Origin: Cereibacter sphaeroides
Lineage (GTDB): Bacteria; Pseudomonadota; Alphaproteobacteria; Rhodobacterales; Rhodobacteraceae
NCBI GenBank assembly: GCA_003243455.1
Contig: QFQS01000005.1
Location: 62,001-126,000 of the forward strand
Reading direction: 5' to 3'
Length of the DNA: 64,000 nucleotides
Both the position numbers and the translations under genes were made by a program. Shown in pieces: positions 53,665 through 62,645 of the stretch (the stretch's first letter is position 1; every line of letters starts with the position of its first letter). The notes under the pieces are model-generated. The model was not told where the DNA came from and did not search any database. It saw only the letters and a list, made by a program, of their open reading frames with translations.

Positions 53665-54429
53665 TCAAAACCGGAAAACATAGCCCATGCCAATGGATGT
53701 AAGCGTATCATCGACGGTGATGGGGCTGTCCTTGATCCCATCACCCACGCGGGTGAGGCCAATGTCGAGCATGATCATCTGCCTTTCGCGCAGCATGTAA
53801 GCGGCGCGCAGGCCGACCTCCAGGTTCAAGGTTGCTTCCCCATCATAAACCGGACGGGTGGGCGTCGCCTCGGCGGGGGTAACGCCGTAGTAATATTCAA
53901 CCGCATTCTCATCCATCCAGGTGCCGGTGATCCGCGGCGTCAGCATGACGCGATCCCACTGGAATGTACGCGAAGCCTCGACGCGCAGGCGGGTCCCATT
54001 CGCATCACCGGATATGTCCGACTGCCACTCCAGGGAAAAGTCGGCGAAGTCCGGTCGCCAGTCCATGGCGGCCCCGGCCCACAGCCCGCCCTTCCGCTCG
54101 GCCATGCCCGTCAGGATTTCGGTGTCGTCTGCCTTGTAGCCTTCACCGATTGTATAGTTCGCGCGCAGCGCGAAGCTGAGGCGTTCCGAGGATATCCATG
54201 GAAGCTTTATATCCGCCGTCAGACCGCTGATTTTGAACCACTTTCCCTCATAATCCACCAGCGGCACCGCCACGTTATCGGTGTCGCCATAAGCCCTTTC
54301 GCCACTGAAGAAACCAAGACCAAGGCCGATCCCTGCGGGTTCTTCTTGGGCGATGGAGGCCGCGCCTGTTGCGAAGAGAGCGACAAAGGCTAGCACCATA
54401 CTACGCGCAAGCGTTGTTTCATGTCTCAA
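53665..54429 (-). CDS. MipA/OmpV-family outer membrane protein
   Basis: 254 residues. Signal peptide (SMVLAFVALFATGAASIAQ) followed by an amphipathic beta-barrel pattern: GLGLGFFSGERAYGDTDN near the start, alternating aromatic strands, and terminal aromatic MGYVFRF. The family forms outer-membrane proteins often driven by two-component systems; one lies upstream in the same direction. Start is uncertain: TTG 54429 gives the signal peptide a charged front end; ATG 54399 lacks it; neither has a good ribosome site. Confidence 0.78.
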   Translation of the reverse strand: MRHETTLARSMVLAFVALFATGAASIAQEEPAGIGLGLGFFSGERAYGDTDNVAVPLVDYEGKWFKISGLTADIKLPWISSERLSFALRANYTIGEGYKADDTEILTGMAERKGGLWAGAAMDWRPDFADFSLEWQSDISGDANGTRLRVEASRTFQWDRVMLTPRITGTWMDENAVEYYYGVTPAEATPTRPVYDGEATLNLEVGLRAAYMLRERQMIMLDIGLTRVGDGIKDSPITVDDTLTSIGMGYVFRF

Positions 54430-54714
54430 AGCTGGCAAGGCTTTCTGCTTTCCGCACGCGGGCTGTAGCGTGGCTGTCGTCTTGCCTGGCTGCAGCAAGG
54501 ATTGTGCGTTCGACCCATGCAACCCGTTTTGCCAGCTGGGTTTAGGGCACCTGTTGTCATTGGGTTTTCTGGATGAAATCGGCACTGCTTTTTCCGAAGT
54601 GGCATTCAAGATGCCAATCGTCTCGCAGGCGAAGCTTGCGACAGCATTGCGAAAAACAGTGAAACGGGAATTTCGATAGGATCCGGATGATCCGCCTGCC
54701 AGCGCCCTGCGCAG
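54430..54714. other. Gap upstream of the MipA-family gene
   Basis: 285 bases between the porin-like gene and the sensor kinase stop. The open frame of the porin continues into it, but the sequence looks non-coding and has lower GC than its flanks. No strong palindrome seen. Confidence 0.4.
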
Positions 54715-56046
54715 CTATGCGGGCGGGAAACGCACAATGAACTCCACACCGCCGCCTGCCGGCTCTTGCGTGTGGATCGTCGCGCCATGACGGCTTACGA
54801 TGTCGCGCACCAGATGCAGACCAAGGCCCGACCCGGTGCCGCTCGACCGCCGGAAAAAGGGTTCAAAGACCTGCGCCCGGTCTTCCGGCGGGATTCCCGG
54901 CCCGTTGTCTCGCACACGCAATTCGCACGGTCGTGCCACCTCGACCTCGATGGTCACAAAGCGCCCGCCATGGGCGATTGCGTTCTGTATCAGGTTGGTC
55001 ACCACCCGGATGATCGACTGCTCATCCGCAAGGATCGTGATCGCGTCAGACGGCGCATCGAAGGAGAGGTTCGCCTGCGAGGCAACCGCCAAAGGTGCGA
55101 TATCCTGAACGGCCCTCGCGACAAGAACGCAAAGGTCCAGCCGTTCAAGGTGAACGTGGTCTCCGTCAAGCCGCTGCAAGTCCAGCAATTGATTTGCCAG
55201 AGAGGAAAGTCGCGCCACGTCCAGAAGCAACTGGTTGCGCTCCGGTCCGGGGGGCATCAACTCGATCCGCATGGTCAGAATGGCCAAGGGGGTGCGCAGC
55301 TCATGCGCGGCAGTGGCCAGGAAACGCTTGCGCTTTTCCAACCCCTCATCAAGTCGGGACAGGGCAGCATTCACCGCCCCCACCATGACCTGCAATTCGG
55401 GCGGGACGTTCGCCTCGGTCAACCTGGCGCCGGGTTGGTCGATGTCGATATGCGCGGCTTCGTCCGCGACACGTTCGACCCCGCTCAAATCCTTGCGCAG
55501 AAGATAGGGGATTGCCAGCGCCGATAACGTCATCAAGCCGGCCAGAAGCAACAGGTAGAACGGGTCGATCCGCTGCAATCTTCCTAACACGGGATATAGT
55601 GTCGGCCCTCCGCCGCTGATGACCGAAACCATTCCGATCGGACTGTCAATCCGCCGCCCGATGATGCCGCCACCTACATCCGGCCCACGCCAGTAAATCT
55701 CGGTACGGGCCACCGAACCTACATCGCGGAACAGGGGCAGAACTCCATTTGGCACAGGCCCGAAATTCATGCTGCGCCCCTGGTCGTCGCCCACCAGAAA
55801 CCAGAAGTCAGGGTTGGCTTCCATGATTTCCGCCAGTTCCGGATCGCGACGAACGGCAAGGCTGTCCCCCGCGCCCTCAAGGTTATCGGCGATGTTGTCC
55901 AGGACGCTCTCGTCCAGATCGGGCATCCCGCGCCGTTCGGTTTCCGGGATCGAGGCCACGATCACCACCAGGATCAGCGCCACAAGCTGCAACACGATAA
56001 GACGCCGGGACAGCCGCGCGAAAAGCGAGCGCGAGAAGGCTTTCAT
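54715..56046 (-). CDS. Sensor histidine kinase
   Basis: 443 residues, inner membrane: segments at about 13-33 and 162-183 flank a periplasmic sensor of about 128 residues. Then HAMP (about 184-236), H-box ATAAHELRTPLA (His248), N-box NLIQNAIAHG, G1 DNGPGI, F-box FEPFFRR and G2 GTGSGLGLHL. Signal unknown. Its ATG overlaps the response regulator stop as ATGA, so both are made together. Confidence 0.92.
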   Translation of the reverse strand: MKAFSRSLFARLSRRLIVLQLVALILVVIVASIPETERRGMPDLDESVLDNIADNLEGAGDSLAVRRDPELAEIMEANPDFWFLVGDDQGRSMNFGPVPNGVLPLFRDVGSVARTEIYWRGPDVGGGIIGRRIDSPIGMVSVISGGGPTLYPVLGRLQRIDPFYLLLLAGLMTLSALAIPYLLRKDLSGVERVADEAAHIDIDQPGARLTEANVPPELQVMVGAVNAALSRLDEGLEKRKRFLATAAHELRTPLAILTMRIELMPPGPERNQLLLDVARLSSLANQLLDLQRLDGDHVHLERLDLCVLVARAVQDIAPLAVASQANLSFDAPSDAITILADEQSIIRVVTNLIQNAIAHGGRFVTIEVEVARPCELRVRDNGPGIPPEDRAQVFEPFFRRSSGTGSGLGLHLVRDIVSRHGATIHTQEPAGGGVEFIVRFPPA

Positions 56047-56711
56047 GCAATCGGTCTCAGCAGATAGCCGATGCCCCGAAGCGCATGGATTTCCACCCCT
56101 GCCGATACCAGCTTGCGCCTCAGCCGAGAGATATGCGCATCAAGAGCGTTCGAGGCGATCTCATCGTCATAGCCATAGACGGCCTGCTCCAGCGCGTCGC
56201 GCGAAACCACTCTTCCGGCCCTCAGCAAAAGCGCCTCCAGCACCAGCAGCTCTCTTCGCGGCAGATCAATCGCAATGCCGCCAACTTTCGCCGACCGGCC
56301 GCCCATATCGAAAACAAGATCGCCCACCGCGATCTTTTCCTGCATGACCATCGCAGGCCGACGCGTGATGGCGCGCAGTCGCGCCAGCAACTCATCCATC
56401 GCGAAAGGCTTTGCCAGATAGTCGTCGGCCCCTGTATCGAGCCCGTCGATCCTCTGACCAAGCGTGCCAAGCGCCGACAGCACCAACACAGGACAACGCA
56501 CGGGCCGCGTCTTTATGTCGGTCAAAAGGTCCAGCCCCTCGCCATCAGGCAGGGTGCGATCCAGCACTATCGCGTCGTAGTCCGCGCCCAAGACCGCCTC
56601 CCGCGCGATTGCCAGAGTGGGGGCGTGATCGACAACAATCCCATGCTTCGACAGGGTTGCCATCAGCATGGCGCTTAGTTCGGCTTCATCTTCCACAAGC
56701 AGGATGCGCAT
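56043..56711 (-). CDS. OmpR-family response regulator
   Basis: 222 residues: receiver with acidic pair (VEDEAEL, 6-12), phospho-Asp51 (VLDRTLPDGEGL) and Lys in LAKPF, then an OmpR/PhoB winged helix (DLPRRELLVLEALLLRAGRVVSRDALEQAVYG). I chose ATG 56711 with AGGAGG upstream. Likely targets: its own operon and the porin-like gene downstream, by position. Confidence 0.92.
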   Translation of the reverse strand: MRILLVEDEAELSAMLMATLSKHGIVVDHAPTLAIAREAVLGADYDAIVLDRTLPDGEGLDLLTDIKTRPVRCPVLVLSALGTLGQRIDGLDTGADDYLAKPFAMDELLARLRAITRRPAMVMQEKIAVGDLVFDMGGRSAKVGGIAIDLPRRELLVLEALLLRAGRVVSRDALEQAVYGYDDEIASNALDAHISRLRRKLVSAGVEIHALRGIGYLLRPIA

Positions 56712-56803
56712 CTGTTCCTCCTGACGCTGACCTGCACCGCAAAGATTGCGCGGGAATTGCGGCATTGCGATCGTTGCGGTTCAAAAGCCATGACGGGCTG
56801 GCA

Positions 56804-58198
56804 TCATGCCCGATTTAATACTTCAGCCAGTTGTCGCATGCCGCGAAGCTGCGCCTTTTCCTCCACGGCGGCAAAGCCCATGACCAGACCCATAACAGGG
56901 TTGCCGTGGCGATACTGCATCGACAGAGAAGAGACATTGACGCCCTCCGCGACTGCCCTGCGGGTTATCTCCCGGTCATCGCACTGTCCCTGAAAACGCG
57001 CCGTCTGCTGAATGCCGGAATCGGTGCGGGCAAGCGTCATCCAACGCCCGAGATACTCATCGAAAGTCGCAAAGAAATAATTGCGGCGCTGCGCATAAAG
57101 CCTGCGGGTGCGGCGCAGGTGACGGGCAAAGTATCCCTCGCTGACGAAATCGGCCAAGGCCGCCTGCGTCAGCAACGGCGCAAATTGCCCCGTCGCGCTA
57201 AGAGCCGCCTTTACCGACTCCAGCAGGTCGTGCGGCACGACCATGTAGCCAAGCCGCATCGCCGGAAACAGGATCTTGGCGAAAGTGCCGACAAAGATCG
57301 TCCGATCCGTCGGCGTAACCCCCTGCAGCGCGGGGATCGGCAGCCCCTGGAACCGATATTCGCTGTCGTAATCATCCTCAATGATCCACGCGCCCCATCG
57401 CTCCGCCGTGCGGATCAGGTCCAGCCGCTGCCCCATCGGCATGGTCAGCCCCAGGGGATGATGACAGGAAGGTGTCACGAAAATCGCTCGCGGCGTCGGA
57501 CCCTCGGGGGCTTCCAGTTGCCAGCCCTGCTCCCCTACCCGCAGCGGGGCCAGACAGGCGCCCGCAGAAAGGAACGCGGCAGAGGCGCCGTAATATCCCG
57601 GCTCCTCCATCCACACCGTATCGCCGGGGTCCAGCAATATCCGCGCCAGCAGGTCGAAAGCCGCTTGCGCGCCATTGGTCACCACAACCTGTTCCGGATC
57701 GCACAGAACACCACGTGAGGCAGCCAGATACCGCGCGATCGCCTCGCGAAGGTCGGGATAGCCGGTTACGTAATAGGTGCCGAACAGGTCGCTGCGGGCT
57801 AGCTTGGCCCGGCGCGTCAACAGCCTGGACCATGTGTTGAAGGGAAATTCGCCCACGTCCGGCAGGCCGGGGTGAAAGGCAACCGCGCCGGGTTCGCCAT
57901 GGTGATAGGGCTGCGCCGCCATCAGCATCCCTCTCGCCGAAAGCCGTGGCTGACCGTTTTCCAGCGGCGGAGGCTGCGGCAAGCCTAGCGATAGCGACTT
58001 CACCCGAGGTGGCGCGCCCCTGCGGGTCTCAAGATAACCTTCAAGGGCAAGCTGGTCATAGGCCGCAATCACCGTGTTCCGGCCCAGCCCAAGGTCTTGC
58101 GCCAGGGCGCGCGAGGAGGGCAGCGCGGTTCCCGGCGGCAGCCGTTTTTGCTCGATCAGGCGACGCAGGCGCTCATAAAGCTGTCGGTGCAAAGGCAC
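56804..58198 (-). CDS. MocR-family (GntR/aminotransferase) transcriptional regulator
   Basis: 464 residues as drawn: GntR winged helix (about 3-65; PLHRQLYERLRRLIEQKRLPPGTALPSSRALAQ) joined by a linker to a fold-type-I aminotransferase domain with NGAQAAFDLLARI, IIEDDYDSEYRF and PLP-lysine Lys308 in VGTFAKILFPAMRLGY. The usual HQYPLG motif reads HHPLG. MocR-type proteins sense PLP-linked amino compounds. GTG start 58198, but in-frame codons upstream to a CTG at 58249 read like the missing family N-terminus, so the start is doubtful. Divergent from the mocA-like operon it probably controls. Confidence 0.88.
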   Translation of the reverse strand: MPLHRQLYERLRRLIEQKRLPPGTALPSSRALAQDLGLGRNTVIAAYDQLALEGYLETRRGAPPRVKSLSLGLPQPPPLENGQPRLSARGMLMAAQPYHHGEPGAVAFHPGLPDVGEFPFNTWSRLLTRRAKLARSDLFGTYYVTGYPDLREAIARYLAASRGVLCDPEQVVVTNGAQAAFDLLARILLDPGDTVWMEEPGYYGASAAFLSAGACLAPLRVGEQGWQLEAPEGPTPRAIFVTPSCHHPLGLTMPMGQRLDLIRTAERWGAWIIEDDYDSEYRFQGLPIPALQGVTPTDRTIFVGTFAKILFPAMRLGYMVVPHDLLESVKAALSATGQFAPLLTQAALADFVSEGYFARHLRRTRRLYAQRRNYFFATFDEYLGRWMTLARTDSGIQQTARFQGQCDDREITRRAVAEGVNVSSLSMQYRHGNPVMGLVMGFAAVEEKAQLRGMRQLAEVLNRA

Positions 58199-58251
58199 CG
58201 CGCAGTCACGATCGGGAATGATGCTGTCGAAGGCAAAGGACTGAGGCAGAA

Positions 58252-58297
58252 CTGGTTCCTTACTTTAGTAGCAATCTGGCTCTGATGCAGGAACCAG
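58252..58297. promoter_or_regulatory. Candidate MocR operator array
   Basis: Three CTGGyTC elements in the divergent region: CTGGTTC at 58252-58258 and CTGGCTC at 58276-58282 as direct repeats 24 bases apart, plus an inverted copy at 58291-58297. The outer pair forms a perfect 8-bp inverted repeat (CTGGTTCC/GGAACCAG). MocR proteins commonly bind repeated half-sites spaced by about two to three helical turns. Confidence 0.55.
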
Positions 58298-58350
58298 ACT
58301 AGCGATAATATCCAACCCCAGGCAAGCACAAGCGGAGGGTCCGCGGCAGG

Positions 58351-59469
58351 ATGGAGAGGCTTCGTATCGGCGTTATAGGTGCCGGCGGCATCGCGCAGGT
58401 GGAGCATATTCCGAACCTGCTTCGGCTTCGCCCGCTGTTCGATCTGTGCGCGGTGGCCGACCCCTCGCCCGCGGCCCGCAGCTTTGTGAACGAACGCTAC
58501 GGTGTATCCACGGTCGAGACGCCGGAGGCATTGCTGGCGATCCCGCTCGATGCCGTCGTCATAGCCTCACCCGACCCGCTGCATTTGGCACATGTCTCGG
58601 CAGCACTGTCGGCGGGGCTGCATGTCTTCTGTGAAAAACCTTTGTGTTACGCACCCTCTGACATCGCCGTTCTGGCAAACCAGCGCGATACCGCAGGCCG
58701 TGTGCTACAGACCGGATACATGAAGCGCTTCGATCCCAGCTACGAGGCTCTGCTTGCCCTGCTGCCCGAACAGGAAGGCGCACTGCGCATGGTGTCGGTC
58801 GAGGTGACGGACCCGGACGCGGCACCCTTCATCCAGCATCATGACTGGCGCGCCGGCGACACCCCCGCCCCGGACGCCGCCGCCGCACTTCGCGCAGAAC
58901 AAGCGGCGCAGGTCGCCCGCGCCGTTCCTGTGCCGCTCGACGAAACGACATATCGCGGATTTTGCGCCGCCTATTCCTCTTCCATCGTCCATGACGTGAA
59001 CGCCGTGCATGGAATACTGGACGCCCTCGGTGCTGAAACCGGCGCCATTGTCGGTGCCGCGTTGTTCGCCAACGGGCTGGGCGGTCAGGGCGCCGTGCTG
59101 CTGAATGGCGGTGAGGCGCTCTGGACCATGTCGCACCTGACGGTGCCCGCCCTGCCCCATTACAGCGAACGCATCACCCTGACTTTCGAAGGTTCTTCTC
59201 TGGAGCTGGAATTCCCTTCTCCCTACCTGAACCACGCCCCGACCCGCCTGACCGAGCGTCGGGGCAAGGGCCTGTCGCTGCAAAGCCGGGAAATCAGGAC
59301 CAGCTATCAGGAAGCCTTCATCGAAGAACTGAAGGGCTTTCACCGCGCCATCACCAAAGGCGAGCCCGTTCGCAACACGGCCGAAGCCGCCGCGCGCGAC
59401 ATGGCGCTGCTGGCGGGCCTGGCCGCCTGGCACATGACCCACAATACCACGAAAGGGCCGACCAAATGA
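58351..59469 (+). CDS. MocA-like Gfo/Idh oxidoreductase
   Basis: 372 residues. Rossmann start RIGVIGAGGIAQVEHIPNL, CEKPLCYAPSD (near 93-95), and SIVHDVNAVHGILDALG in the catalytic domain (His-Asp...His). MocA dehydrogenase acts in rhizopine breakdown; inositol-type substrates are expected. Divergent from the MocR-type regulator and overlapping iolE by ATGA. ATG 58351 is the first of a rightward operon. Confidence 0.86.
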   Translation: MERLRIGVIGAGGIAQVEHIPNLLRLRPLFDLCAVADPSPAARSFVNERYGVSTVETPEALLAIPLDAVVIASPDPLHLAHVSAALSAGLHVFCEKPLCYAPSDIAVLANQRDTAGRVLQTGYMKRFDPSYEALLALLPEQEGALRMVSVEVTDPDAAPFIQHHDWRAGDTPAPDAAAALRAEQAAQVARAVPVPLDETTYRGFCAAYSSSIVHDVNAVHGILDALGAETGAIVGAALFANGLGGQGAVLLNGGEALWTMSHLTVPALPHYSERITLTFEGSSLELEFPSPYLNHAPTRLTERRGKGLSLQSREIRTSYQEAFIEELKGFHRAITKGEPVRNTAEAAARDMALLAGLAAWHMTHNTTKGPTK

Positions 59470-60368
59470 CCGTGCGCATCGGGATCAACCCGATTACCTG
59501 GACCAACGATGACGTGCCCGAGCTTGGCGGCGATACCCCGCTGGAAACCTGCCTGTCCGAAACGAAGAAGGCGGGATATGCCGGGACAGAGCTTGGCGGC
59601 AAGTTCCCGCGGGATGCGAAGGTGCTGAAGCCCATCCTCGACGGCTACGGTCTTGACCTGATCTCGGGCTGGTACGACGGCCGCTGCGCCGAGAATACCG
59701 TCGATGAAGAGATCGCGGCGATTGCGCCGCACCTGACGCTTCTGCGCGAGATGGGCTGCGACGTTGTTGTTTATGCCGATACCTCGCTCGGTCGCCACGG
59801 CGCAATCTGGGGACCGATTTCGCAGCGCCCCCGGCTGGATGCCTCGGACTGGCCGTCATACGGTCGCAAGCTGACCAAACTGGCTGACCGTATGGCCTCT
59901 GACTTCGGCATCGGCATGGCCTTTCACCACCACATGGGCACCATCGTGGAGACTGACGAAGAAGTCGGTCTGCTAATGAATCACACTGGCCCCGAGGTCG
60001 GCTTGCTTTACGATACGGGCCATTCGATCTTTTCGGGCGGCGATCCGGTGGCGCTGCTCAAGTCGCATGTGGGCCGGATCGTGCATGTCCACTGCAAGGA
60101 TTCCCGGCACGTCATCCTTGAGAAGGCGCGCAGGACTGACAGCAGCTTCATGGATGCGGTGATCGAGGGCATCTTCACCATGCCGGGGGACGGATTCATT
60201 GACTACCCGCTGATCCTGAAAATCCTGCATGATGCAGGCTATTCCGGCTGGCTGGTGGTCGAGGCGGAACAGGACCCGAAAAAGGCCGATCCGCTGACCT
60301 ATGCGACGATGGGCTTCAAGAACTTGTCGCGCATGGCAAAAGAGGCAGGGTTCACAGTCAGGGGTTAG
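59466..60368 (+). CDS. iolE: Inosose dehydratase IolE (MocC relative)
   Basis: 300 residues, matching IolE length. TIM barrel with the family start RIGINPITWTNDDVPELGGDTPLETCLSE, GTELGGKFPRD, AFHHHMGTIVETDEEV (metal Glu and His), DTGHSIFSGG and HCKDSR. Dehydrates 2-keto-myo-inositol in the iol pathway; the MocC protein of the moc cluster is a homologue. Overlaps the previous stop as ATGA. Confidence 0.9.
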   Translation: MTVRIGINPITWTNDDVPELGGDTPLETCLSETKKAGYAGTELGGKFPRDAKVLKPILDGYGLDLISGWYDGRCAENTVDEEIAAIAPHLTLLREMGCDVVVYADTSLGRHGAIWGPISQRPRLDASDWPSYGRKLTKLADRMASDFGIGMAFHHHMGTIVETDEEVGLLMNHTGPEVGLLYDTGHSIFSGGDPVALLKSHVGRIVHVHCKDSRHVILEKARRTDSSFMDAVIEGIFTMPGDGFIDYPLILKILHDAGYSGWLVVEAEQDPKKADPLTYATMGFKNLSRMAKEAGFTVRG

Positions 60369-60443
60369 ATACCGATCCGGCAAGACAGCAAAGCGGAAGC
60401 CCACCAGAACAATCCGGGGGCACCAATAACAGGGAGAATGCAA

Positions 60444-61412
60444 ATGTTAGATCGTCTGAAGTTTCTGCCCGCGGCCGCTATAGCCTTGGGTTTTGTCGCC
60501 AGTGCCGCTATGGCCGAGGGTCTGAAACCGGCCTCCGATGTCAAGATCGCAGTCGTGGTGCATGGCGCATCGTCCGACGCCTATTGGTCGGTGGTAAAGC
60601 GCGGCGTCGACGATGCCGCCGCAGCCACTGGCGCGCAGGTCCAGTACATCGCGCCGCAGGTATTCGACAGTGTCGAACAGGCACGTCTGATCGAGGCTGC
60701 CGTCGCGACAAAGCCGGACGGCATCGTCATTTCGCTGCCTGACAAGGATGCGCTGTCCTCGGCCGTCAAGTCGGCGCTCGACGCAGGCATTCCCGTCATC
60801 AACATCGACTCGGGCGAAGTCGCGGGCGAGGAACTGGGCATTCCGATGTATATCGGCACGACCTCGGAATACCTTGCGGGCATCAAGGCAGGCGAGCGTC
60901 TGGGCGCTGCCGGCATCCTGAAGGTGGCCTGCATCAACCACGAAGTCGGCAACATCAGCCTGGATGAGCGCTGCCAGGGCATCAAGGACGGTCTGGCAAA
61001 ATCGGGCGGTGTATCCGAAGTGGTGGCCGTCACACAGGATCCCGCCGATGTCACCCGTCGGGTCGAGGCTTATCTTGCGTCTAGCCCCGATACGCAGGCG
61101 GTCTTCACCACAGGCACGGCGGGCGCCAACCCGCTGATCAAGTATTTCGACGAGCAGGATCTGTGGTCGAAGTACAAGCTGTTCACCTATGATCTCGGGC
61201 CTGAAATCCTGCAATCGGTCGCCGACGGCAAGATGGGCTTCGGCATCGACGGCCAGCAATACCTGATGGGCTACCTGCCAGTCATCCTGCTGACGCAAAA
61301 AGCGACACATGGCCTTTGGGTGCAGAACGACACCTACACCGGGCCGCTGTTCATCGACACGCCCGAGGCGGCGAAGGCGGTGCAGGCCCTGTCGAAAGAA
61401 GGCACGCGCTAG
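60444..61412 (+). CDS. CUT2 sugar/cyclitol periplasmic binding protein (MocB type)
   Basis: 322 residues. Signal peptide to about residue 24 (LKFLPAAAIALGFVASAAMA), then a type I binding fold (KIAVVVHGASSDAYWSVVKRGVDDAAAATG; IVISLPDKDALSSAVKSAL; NIDSGE; YIGTTSEYLAGIKAGERL; GIDGQQYLMGYLPVILL). I chose ATG 60444 because GGGAG lies 7 bases upstream; ATG 60438 is too close. First transporter gene after iolE. Confidence 0.88.
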   Translation: MLDRLKFLPAAAIALGFVASAAMAEGLKPASDVKIAVVVHGASSDAYWSVVKRGVDDAAAATGAQVQYIAPQVFDSVEQARLIEAAVATKPDGIVISLPDKDALSSAVKSALDAGIPVINIDSGEVAGEELGIPMYIGTTSEYLAGIKAGERLGAAGILKVACINHEVGNISLDERCQGIKDGLAKSGGVSEVVAVTQDPADVTRRVEAYLASSPDTQAVFTTGTAGANPLIKYFDEQDLWSKYKLFTYDLGPEILQSVADGKMGFGIDGQQYLMGYLPVILLTQKATHGLWVQNDTYTGPLFIDTPEAAKAVQALSKEGTR

Positions 61413-61428
61413 GCGCAGCACCTCTCGC

Positions 61429-61451
61429 CGGGAGCGGCCCGCCCGCTCCCG
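61429..61451 (+). other. GC-rich hairpin between binding-protein and permease genes
   Basis: Perfect 9-bp stem CGGGAGCGG/CCGCTCCCG with a 5-base loop, 16 bases after the binding-protein stop, in the 72-base gap before the permease. Fifth case of the recurrent structure, here on the plus strand. Confidence 0.7.
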
Positions 61452-61484
61452 ACCCATCGCCCCAGGCTTGCGAGACAACCCAAG

Positions 61485-62645
61485 ATGACTGAACCCACCT
61501 TGCCAGCCCACGGCAGGACCGCCCCGGAAATAGTTCGAAAGTCGATCAGCCTGCCTGACGAGCGTGTCGCCCGGGCCAGCCTTCTGATCCGCCTGATGCG
61601 GCGGCCAGAGGCGGGGGTGGTCCTCGGGCTTCTGGCGACCATCGTGATCTTCGCGCTGCTGCCGGGTGCCAGGTCGCTCTACTCGCTGCAAGGCGCGATG
61701 ACCTTCCTGACGCTTTCCGCAGAACTCGGCATCCTTGCGGCAGCGGTGGCGCTCCTGATCATCGCTGGTGAGTTCGATCTGTCGATCGGCTCGATGGTGG
61801 GCTTTGCCGGCATCGTCATCGGCCTGCTGGTGACGGAACTCGGCTGGCCGCTCTGGGCCTCGATCGGATCGGCCTTCGTCGTGGCGATTATGGTCGGTTA
61901 TCTCAACGGCCTCATCACCGTAAAGACGCGCCTTCCGTCCTTCATCGTCACGCTCGCCTCGCTGTTCATCCTGCGGGGCCTGTCGATCGGCATCACCCGG
62001 GCGGTGACGGGGCGGACGCAAATACCCTACATCCTCGACGCGCCCTCCGACCCATGGACGGCCGGCCTGTTCAACGGCCATGTCCTGACCGGCCTCTTTC
62101 ACTGGATGGGCACGCAGGGCTGGATCGCGACCAAGGGGGACGGAACCCCGTTCGTTCCGGGAATTCCCATGTCCATCGTTTGGTGGCTCGTCGTGACTGC
62201 GGTCGCCGGATGGGTTCTTACACGAACCCGCTTTGGGAACTGGATCTACGCCTCGGGCGGCGATTCCACCGTGGCGCGCAACGTTGGCGTGCCGGTCATG
62301 CGGGTTAAGATCACGCTTTTCATCGCCACCGCCTGCGCCGCGACGCTGCTGGCCACGATCCAGGTCATGGAGGCCGGTTCGGCCGATACGGTCCGTGGTA
62401 CGCAGAAGGAATTCGAGGCGATCATTGCGGCCGTCATAGGTGGCGTGCTGCTGACGGGGGGCTATGGCACCGTGCTGGGCGCGGCCTTCGGCGCGCTGAT
62501 CTTCGGCCTGGTGCAGATGGGTATCTTCTACACAGGTATCGACACCGACTGGTTCAAGGTCTTCCTCGGCCTCGTCATCCTTGCCGCCGTGCTGGTCAAC
62601 AACTACGGTCGCGCCCGCGCCCTTGGTGAAAGGGTCGGATCATGA
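61485..62645 (+). CDS. CUT2 sugar/cyclitol ABC transporter, permease
   Basis: 386 residues, RbsC-type with about ten hydrophobic segments. Landmarks ALLIIAGEFDLSIGSMVG, LITVKTRLPSFIVTLAS, YASGGDSTVARNVGV, GGVLLTGGYGTVLGA. Slightly longer than the other permeases, mainly by the 45-residue N-terminus and a loop at about 170-215. Ends overlapping the ATPase start as ATGA. Confidence 0.88.
   Translation: MTEPTLPAHGRTAPEIVRKSISLPDERVARASLLIRLMRRPEAGVVLGLLATIVIFALLPGARSLYSLQGAMTFLTLSAELGILAAAVALLIIAGEFDLSIGSMVGFAGIVIGLLVTELGWPLWASIGSAFVVAIMVGYLNGLITVKTRLPSFIVTLASLFILRGLSIGITRAVTGRTQIPYILDAPSDPWTAGLFNGHVLTGLFHWMGTQGWIATKGDGTPFVPGIPMSIVWWLVVTAVAGWVLTRTRFGNWIYASGGDSTVARNVGVPVMRVKITLFIATACAATLLATIQVMEAGSADTVRGTQKEFEAIIAAVIGGVLLTGGYGTVLGAAFGALIFGLVQMGIFYTGIDTDWFKVFLGLVILAAVLVNNYGRARALGERVGS

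Noticed and set aside
60447..62102. Minus-strand frame of 551 codons
   Set aside because: Opposite the binding protein and permease of the second CUT2 operon, which have clear family motifs and ribosome sites.
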